In this document: in pieces, positions 58,684 to 64,000 of the stretch
Layout of the letters: each line of letters begins with the position of its first letter
How positions within the stretch are numbered: the stretch's first letter is position 1
Assembly: GCF_004793475.1 (NCBI RefSeq)
Contig: NZ_SRYZ01000014.1
Location: 1-64,000, forward strand
DNA length: 64,000 nt
Direction of reading: 5' to 3'
Source of the DNA: Bacteroides muris (ex Afrizal et al. 2022)
GTDB taxonomy: Bacteria > Bacteroidota > Bacteroidia > Bacteroidales > Bacteroidaceae
Translations under genes and position numbers: made by a program
The notes under the pieces: generated by a model
The model's input: only the letters and a program-made list of their open reading frames with translations
The model's database searches: none
Told to the model about the DNA's origin: nothing

Positions 58684-58732
58684 ATAATGCAGGTTCGGAT
58701 GGCAGCAGATTCCCTTTACGGAGCAATCCGGG

Positions 58733-59623
58733 CTATTTCAAGCTACCGCCGATAATATCGAGCAGCTCATTCGTAATGGCCTGCTGACGACTCTTGTTAT
58801 ACTGCTTCGTCAAATCCTGAATCAGCTCGTTGGCGTTGTCCGTCGCCGTCTGCATGGCAAGCATGCGGGCAGCATGTTCCGAAGTGCTGGAATCAAGAAG
58901 TACGGTAAATATCTTCTGGCTCAACACCTTGGGCAGGAGTTCCGCTATCAGCTCACCGACGGAAGGCTCCACGATATAGTCATTATTAAAACTGCGGGCA
59001 TCTTCCGGCATACCCTCCTCCGCCTCCTGCACCACTTGTGTCAGGTCAATGGGAAGATAATTCTCACGGAACAACACCTGCGAACCCATCGACTTGAAGT
59101 GATGGTAAATCAGTTCCACATGGTCAATCCGCTTTTCCACAAACTCCCGCATCAGCTTCTCTGCCAGTCCGTACGCTTCGACATACGAAGGCTTGTCCGC
59201 CATCACCTGAAAGCTGCCTTGCGACACATATCCCATCTTCCTGACGGCTTCCTCCACCTTTCTCCCAACGGGATATATCAGAATATTCTCCTTGCCCAGC
59301 GACTGGTAGTCTTCCAAAGTCCGTTCCAGCATCTTCGCCACGTTCGAGTTGAATGCACCACACAAGGAACTGTTGGACGAAAACGCCACGACCGCTACCC
59401 TCGTCACGGGCCTTTTCTCGGTATAGGGCGACTGGAAGGAAGCATCCGTACGCAGAAAGTTCGTCAGAATCTCATTCAGCTTCCGTTGATAAGGCAGCAT
59501 ATTCTCAATCCGCCCCTGCACCTTGTGCAGCTTGGCAGATGCCACCATCTTCATAGCCGATGTTATCTGGCGTGTACTCTTGACGGAGCTGATTCTATTT
59601 TTTACCTCTTTCAGTGAAGCCAT
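58733..59623 (-). CDS. atpG: ATP synthase gamma subunit
   Basis: Central shaft of F1. N-terminal helix (SLKEVKNRISSVKSTRQITSAM-like start) and the C-terminal helix with LTKQYNKSRQQAITNELLDI are conserved. 296 aa. Last gene of the operon, 15 bases after atpA. No epsilon or beta gene follows, as usual for Bacteroides, where those sit at the other end. Confidence 0.96.
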   Translation of the reverse strand: MASLKEVKNRISSVKSTRQITSAMKMVASAKLHKVQGRIENMLPYQRKLNEILTNFLRTDASFQSPYTEKRPVTRVAVVAFSSNSSLCGAFNSNVAKMLERTLEDYQSLGKENILIYPVGRKVEEAVRKMGYVSQGSFQVMADKPSYVEAYGLAEKLMREFVEKRIDHVELIYHHFKSMGSQVLFRENYLPIDLTQVVQEAEEGMPEDARSFNNDYIVEPSVGELIAELLPKVLSQKIFTVLLDSSTSEHAARMLAMQTATDNANELIQDLTKQYNKSRQQAITNELLDIIGGSLK

Positions 59624-59638
59624 ATATTTATTTACGAT

Positions 59639-61237
59639 TTAGTTATTTACGATTGAGAATTGCCTTGCAACCGCCTCTGCCGTCTCCTCAATCTTCTTGC
59701 AGACATCATCGTTGATGACACCCGTCTTTAAAACGTCGAGCACCTCCATGCGATAGTTCATCTCAAGAAACTCAAGGAAGTTGCGTTCAAATTCGCCGAC
59801 CTTGTCCAAAGGAACATCCCTCAGCAAGCCGTGCGTGCCGCAATAAAGAATGGCAATCTGCTTTTCCACCGGCATGGGGCTGTATTGGGGCTGTACCAGC
59901 AGGCGTGTATTCTTCTGTCCTTTGTCGATGGTCAATGCCGTCACGGGATCCATATCGCCACTGAACTTGGCAAATGCTTCCAGCTCACGGTATTGTGCCT
60001 GGTCAATCTTCAATGTACCTGCCACCTTCTTCATAGCCTTGACTTGGGCATTGCCACCCACACGGCTCACGGAGATGCCCACGTCGATGGCGGGACGGTT
60101 GCCCTGATTGAAAAGGTTCGTATCAAGGAATATCTGCCCGTCGGTAATTGAAATCACATTCGTCGGGATATAGGCGGATACGTCTCCTGCCTGAGTTTCG
60201 ATGACGGGCAATGCAGTCAGCGAACCGCCACCCTTCACCTTGCCTTTCAGACTGTCCGGCAGGTCGTTCATCTCCCGTGCCACTTCCTCCTGACTGATGA
60301 TTTTTGCCGCACGTTCCAGCAAACGGGAGTGCAGATAGAAGATGTCGCCCGGATATGCCTCACGTCCCGACGGACGGCGCAGAATCAGAGACACTTCGCG
60401 ATAGGCCACTGCCTGCTTGGACAAGTCGTCGTAGACCACCAGTGCATGACGACCGGTATCACGGAAATACTCTCCGATGGCTGCTCCTGCAAAGGGGGCA
60501 TAGTACTGCAATGCGGCCGGGTCGCCCGCCGTGGCAGCCACCACGATGGTATAGTCCATCGCACCGTACCGGTGCAGGGTGTTCACAATAGAAGCTACGG
60601 TAGAACCTTTCTGGCCAATGGCCACATAAATGCAATACACCGGATCACCTGCTTCAAAATTGGCACGCTGGTTGATGATGGCATCAATGGCAATGGCCGT
60701 CTTACCGGTCTGGCGGTCACCGATAATCAGCTCACGCTGTCCGCGGCCAATAGGTATCATGGCATCCACAGCCTTCAGACCGGTCTGCAGCGGCTGGTTC
60801 ACCGGCTGACGGAAGATAACTCCCGGTGCCTTACGTTCCAGCGGCATTTCATAAAGTTCTCCGCCTATCAGCCCTTTGCCGTCAAGCGGTGCGCCCAAGG
60901 GGTCTATTACACGCCCCAGCATACCCTCTCCCACCATGATGGAAGCAATACGCTTGGTACGCTTCACAATGAAGCCTTCCTTGATTTTATCCGTAGGGCC
61001 AAGCAACACAGCACCCACATTATCTTCTTCAAGGTTCATCACAATGGCCTTGATGCCGTTGTCGAATTCCAACAACTCGTTGGCTTCGGCATTGCGCAGC
61101 CCATAGATACGGGCCACACCGTCACTGACTTGCAGTACCGTGCCAATTTCGTCCAGCTGCACGCGGGTGTCAATCCCTTCCAGTTGCTTGCGGAGAATAT
61201 CGGAGACTTCGCTTACTTTTATATTTTCAGACAACAT
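59639..61237 (-). CDS. atpA: ATP synthase alpha subunit
   Basis: Non-catalytic nucleotide-binding subunit of F1: Walker [39 protein letters not shown] with the alpha signature, and [10 protein letters not shown]. The start at 61,237 ([15 protein letters not shown]) gives 532 aa; the longer frame to 61,327 adds a non-conserved stretch and is rejected. Confidence 0.97.
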   Translation of the reverse strand: MLSENIKVSEVSDILRKQLEGIDTRVQLDEIGTVLQVSDGVARIYGLRNAEANELLEFDNGIKAIVMNLEEDNVGAVLLGPTDKIKEGFIVKRTKRIASIMVGEGMLGRVIDPLGAPLDGKGLIGGELYEMPLERKAPGVIFRQPVNQPLQTGLKAVDAMIPIGRGQRELIIGDRQTGKTAIAIDAIINQRANFEAGDPVYCIYVAIGQKGSTVASIVNTLHRYGAMDYTIVVAATAGDPAALQYYAPFAGAAIGEYFRDTGRHALVVYDDLSKQAVAYREVSLILRRPSGREAYPGDIFYLHSRLLERAAKIISQEEVAREMNDLPDSLKGKVKGGGSLTALPVIETQAGDVSAYIPTNVISITDGQIFLDTNLFNQGNRPAIDVGISVSRVGGNAQVKAMKKVAGTLKIDQAQYRELEAFAKFSGDMDPVTALTIDKGQKNTRLLVQPQYSPMPVEKQIAILYCGTHGLLRDVPLDKVGEFERNFLEFLEMNYRMEVLDVLKTGVINDDVCKKIEETAEAVARQFSIVNN

Positions 61238-61360
61238 CTTAGTATTTATTATTTTACGATTTACTATTTTGAAAGAATCCGGACCACATACTGTTTGACC
61301 TCTGCAACTTACGCATCGTAAGACCATTAGATAGCAAATTGCAAATTGTCAAATCGTAAG
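61238..61360. other. Gap between atpH and atpA
   Basis: About 120 bp within the ATP synthase operon. Short AT-rich direct runs (TTTACGATTT-like) occur here and in other atp gaps; no gene and no terminator seen. Confidence 0.35.
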
Positions 61361-61921
61361 TCACACGATTCTTCTATTCTTATCAATGAACTGCTGTTTC
61401 ACTTTCTTAAGCTGCGTAGCAATACTGGCATCCAGACGGAAGTCGTTGATGTCGAAGATAAAACCACCTTCAATGGAGGAATCCACTTCGGTCTGCAACT
61501 CCATGCTGGCATGCAGCAGAGCGGAGGCACTGTCATGGATACGTTCCCGCACTTCCCGGCTGACGGGAACGGCTGTTATCAGCCTTCCTACACCGATATG
61601 CTTGTCTTTCCGGTACAAATCCAGAAAGCTCAAGCAGATGTACTGGAGAAGGTTTTCCCGCCGGTTCTTCAACACCAGGGCCATGAAACGTGCAAACTCA
61701 CGGCTGGCAGGAGCATCCCCCACAGCAGCGGTACAGATAAGTGCGAACTTCTCACGTATCGTCAGGATGGGGTTTTCCAATGCCATGCGCAAATCCGGAT
61801 GTTTCCTGAAGCTGCGGTCGAGCATACAAAATTCCTTGTACAGCGTATCTTCTGTCCCCATGCTCTTGGCATATTCCATCAATGCTTTCGCATAACGCAT
61901 CGAAACGATTCCTATATCCAT
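61361..61921 (-). CDS. atpH: ATP synthase delta subunit
   Basis: 186-aa peripheral-stalk subunit: N-terminal six-helix part (SMRYAKALMEYAKSMGTEDT, YKEFCMLDRSFRKHPDLRMA) and the C-terminal signature VDSSIEGGFIFDINDFRLDA. 11 bases after atpF in the operon. Confidence 0.93.
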   Translation of the reverse strand: MDIGIVSMRYAKALMEYAKSMGTEDTLYKEFCMLDRSFRKHPDLRMALENPILTIREKFALICTAAVGDAPASREFARFMALVLKNRRENLLQYICLSFLDLYRKDKHIGVGRLITAVPVSREVRERIHDSASALLHASMELQTEVDSSIEGGFIFDINDFRLDASIATQLKKVKQQFIDKNRRIV

Positions 61922-61932
61922 TTCTTTGAGAA

Positions 61933-62439
61933 TTAATTGTTTTTACTTGCGGCCAGCACTTCATCCAGCATCCGGTCTATCATCTTCATCTGCTCATGTT
62001 TATCGTCCAGATCCTTGCGGATAATCTTCTCGGCTATATCCACGGACAAGACTGCCACCTGGCGGCGAATATCGCGGATGGCCTCTTCCTTCTCTTGCCG
62101 TATCTGCTTTCTAACTTCGTCCAGCTCCTTCTGCGCGGCGGCTTCCGCCTGCTTGCGTGCTTCGACGATAATCTTGTCACGCTCATGCATCGCCTCCCGC
62201 AGAATGCGTCCTTGTTCTTTGTTGGCAGAAGCAATCAGCGCTTCACTCTCCTCTTTCAGTTTGGAGAGCCGGGCATTCGCTTCGCGTGCCACTTCCAAAG
62301 ACTGGTCGATGTAGGTCTTGCGACCTTCCACCATCTTGGTGATAACGGGAAAACCGTACTTGGCAAGCACCGCAAACACCACACCGAAGGAAAGAAGCAT
62401 CCAAAAAAGCAGACCACTATCGGGTAATAACAATGACAT
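61933..62439 (-). CDS. atpF: ATP synthase b subunit
   Basis: One N-terminal TM helix ([20 protein letters not shown]), then a long charged helix for the stator stalk ([20 protein letters not shown], ...[20 protein letters not shown]). 168 aa, standard. Confidence 0.93.
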   Translation of the reverse strand: MSLLLPDSGLLFWMLLSFGVVFAVLAKYGFPVITKMVEGRKTYIDQSLEVAREANARLSKLKEESEALIASANKEQGRILREAMHERDKIIVEARKQAEAAAQKELDEVRKQIRQEKEEAIRDIRRQVAVLSVDIAEKIIRKDLDDKHEQMKMIDRMLDEVLAASKNN

Positions 62440-62535
62440 AATCTTATTCAGTATTTTACTATTTTACAATTTTACAATTTGAATGCGCAGTGATGCCGCA
62501 CGACAAATTAAACTTTGCAAATGGTAGATTGTACA

Positions 62536-62805
<270 letters not shown>

Positions 62806-62867
62806 TTAAATGATTATTTTTATTCATATTCTATATTCCCACACAATTTTATCCTTCTATCACCTCA

Positions 62868-63941
62868 TCACTTTACCGCCTCCTCCTTATGCTCTTCCTG
62901 CGCCAGACCGATGAATACAGCCGACAGCATGGTGAACACGTATGCCTGGATAAAGGCAACCAGCAGTTCAAGCGCATTCATAAAGATATTGAACAACACC
63001 GAAGCTACGGTCAGCGTTCCGTTCAAAGCAGGTCCCATACTGGCCGAGATGAATATCAGGCAGGTAAGCACCAGCATTGCCATGTGTCCTGCCAGCATAT
63101 TGGCAAAAAGACGTATCATCAAAGCAAACGGCTTGGTGAAAATGCCGAAGAACTCGATAAACGGCATCATGGGGACCGGCACCTTCAGCCACCAAGGTAC
63201 GTCCGGCCAGAAGATATCTCTCCAATAGGTTTTAGTTCCAAAGATATTAACGGCCAAGAAAGTACAGATGGCCAATACCATCGTAACGGCTATATTTCCC
63301 GTCACGTTGACCCCTCCGGGAAAGAAAGGAATCAGCCCCATGACGTTGTTGATGAAGATAAAGAAGAAGGCCGTCAGCAAGTAAGGCGCAAATTTACGGT
63401 ACTTCGGACCGACACAACTCTTTATAATATCATCGTTCACCATCATGATGAACATCTCCATAAACCCAATGAAACCACCGGGAGCGGCACTTCCCTGCGG
63501 GTGCTTACGATACCAGTGCGCCACACTCAAAATGATGACAAGCAGCAATGCACTGTTGATGAGCAAAGCCAGAGTCACCTTCGTGATGGAGATGTCCAAC
63601 GGACGCGTTTCGTTTCCGACGGCATCATGCTCCACCAGTTTGCCTTCGTACTTGCTTCCTGCGGGAGCGATGGAAAAGCCTTCATAACTTCCGCCATTTT
63701 CCTCCAGACGTGAGGATAAGAAGGCATGCCATCCGGTAGCCGGGCTATGTACGATTACCGGCAACGGAATCGTAACGTGAGTCTCACCCCACGTCGTGAT
63801 GTGCCATTCGTAAGAATCGCCGATATGCCCGAAGACAATCTCCTTCACGTCCACCGTGTTCCCGGCCCGCACCGTGGCAGGCAGCAGCATGCCCAGTGCC
63901 AGCAGAACAACAGTCAGTATGTCACGCAATCTTTTCATCAT
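62868..63941 (-). CDS. atpB: ATP synthase a subunit with long N-terminal region
   Basis: Membrane stator with the essential Arg in ALMIRLFANMLAGHMAML and the C-terminal helix AFIQAYVFTMLSAVFIGLAQ. 357 aa, about 100 residues longer than E. coli AtpB: an N-terminal signal-like helix (MMKRLRDILTVVLLALGMLL, then PATVRA) is followed by a hydrophilic domain before TM1, a layout typical of Bacteroidetes. An alternative start lies 3 bases in. Confidence 0.95.
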   Translation of the reverse strand: MMKRLRDILTVVLLALGMLLPATVRAGNTVDVKEIVFGHIGDSYEWHITTWGETHVTIPLPVIVHSPATGWHAFLSSRLEENGGSYEGFSIAPAGSKYEGKLVEHDAVGNETRPLDISITKVTLALLINSALLLVIILSVAHWYRKHPQGSAAPGGFIGFMEMFIMMVNDDIIKSCVGPKYRKFAPYLLTAFFFIFINNVMGLIPFFPGGVNVTGNIAVTMVLAICTFLAVNIFGTKTYWRDIFWPDVPWWLKVPVPMMPFIEFFGIFTKPFALMIRLFANMLAGHMAMLVLTCLIFISASMGPALNGTLTVASVLFNIFMNALELLVAFIQAYVFTMLSAVFIGLAQEEHKEEAVK

Positions 63942-63999
63942 TACTTTTCTTTTTCAGTTTCCTGCCCGCTTCAAAAGTGAAGAAGAACCAGGAATCATA
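63922..63999 (-). CDS. C-terminal end of the gene upstream of atpB (partial)
   Basis: Twenty-five codons, YDSWFFFTFEAGRKLKKKSN then DEKIA and a stop, enter from the window edge and overlap the atpB start by 20 bases. By position this would be an AtpI-like or other accessory membrane protein of the ATP synthase operon, but too little is visible to say. Confidence 0.55.
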   Translation of the reverse strand, partial: YDSWFFFTFEAGRKLKKKSNDEKIA

Positions 64000-64000
64000 A

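Overview
The window looks like a chromosome segment of a Bacteroides-type gut Bacteroidales. Three things point there: the promoters match the TTTG / TAnnTTTG pattern of that group, there is a SusC/SusD pair with Bacteroides-style two-component systems, and the housekeeping genes (prs, kdsB, folK-like, pyrBI, glyA, fhs, F-type ATP synthase) are of the expected type. Two regimes are visible. Bases 1 to about 23,450 are AT-rich, densely packed with small genes, and carry phage replication and recombination functions. Bases 23,495 to 64,000 are ordinary core genome with one rearranged patch at 49.4-58.7 kb.

Region 1 (1-23,450) is the right-hand part of an integrated phage-like element that stops beside a tRNA-Arg(TCT) gene (23,495-23,568). 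A long leftward operon starts at an operator-rich promoter near 19,265. It encodes small early proteins, a DUF2693 protein, a LuxR-type HTH protein with a membrane segment, an excisionase-like HTH protein, a Sak4-like ATPase, a PD-(D/E)XK nuclease, SSB, a NinB-like and a NinG-like protein, a DECH helicase, a winged-helix replication protein, a DnaC-like loader, a helicase-methyltransferase fusion, and DUF551 and ASCH proteins. Opposite it runs a rightward lysogeny-type module: a split membrane protein, an S24-peptidase repressor, a DUF4236-FtsK-gamma protein and two SH3-like envelope proteins. A second, smaller switch sits at 1.1-1.7 kb: an XRE repressor with its own operators. No integrase, terminase, portal or capsid gene is in view, so the rest of the element must lie to the left.

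Inside the element are several non-coding structures that the protein genes do not explain. There are three tRNA-like genes with abnormal anticodon arms. Two hairpins share an identical 15-nt loop but have different stems, and each lies just 5' of one of those tRNA-like genes. A non-coding stretch of about 430 bp holds two copies of a 51-nt foldable repeat. A 12-nt box (CACACGATTATG) recurs exactly at gene starts. A short RNA unit with its own promoter and terminator sits at 3.6 kb.

Region 2 (23.9-49.4 kb) holds an AbgT-type transporter, a response regulator and a very large double-sensor kinase in one operon. It continues with prs, an exported MORN-repeat protein, an M16-like protein without the zinc motif, kdsB, a folK-like gene, a class A penicillin-binding protein, pyrB-pyrI-flavoprotein-porin, glyA facing fhs (serine/one-carbon metabolism), a DUF4369-thioredoxin protein, and a TonB-dependent-type outer-membrane protein divergent from a histidine kinase.

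Region 3 (49.4-58.7 kb) contains a segmental duplication. A response regulator, a small secreted protein and a RmlD-like reductase appear complete or partial on both sides of a SusC/SusD pair; the left reductase is broken and fused to an inverted fragment of the DUF4369-thioredoxin gene. Region 4 (58.7-64.0 kb) is the ATP synthase operon atpB-E-F-H-A-G, read leftward.
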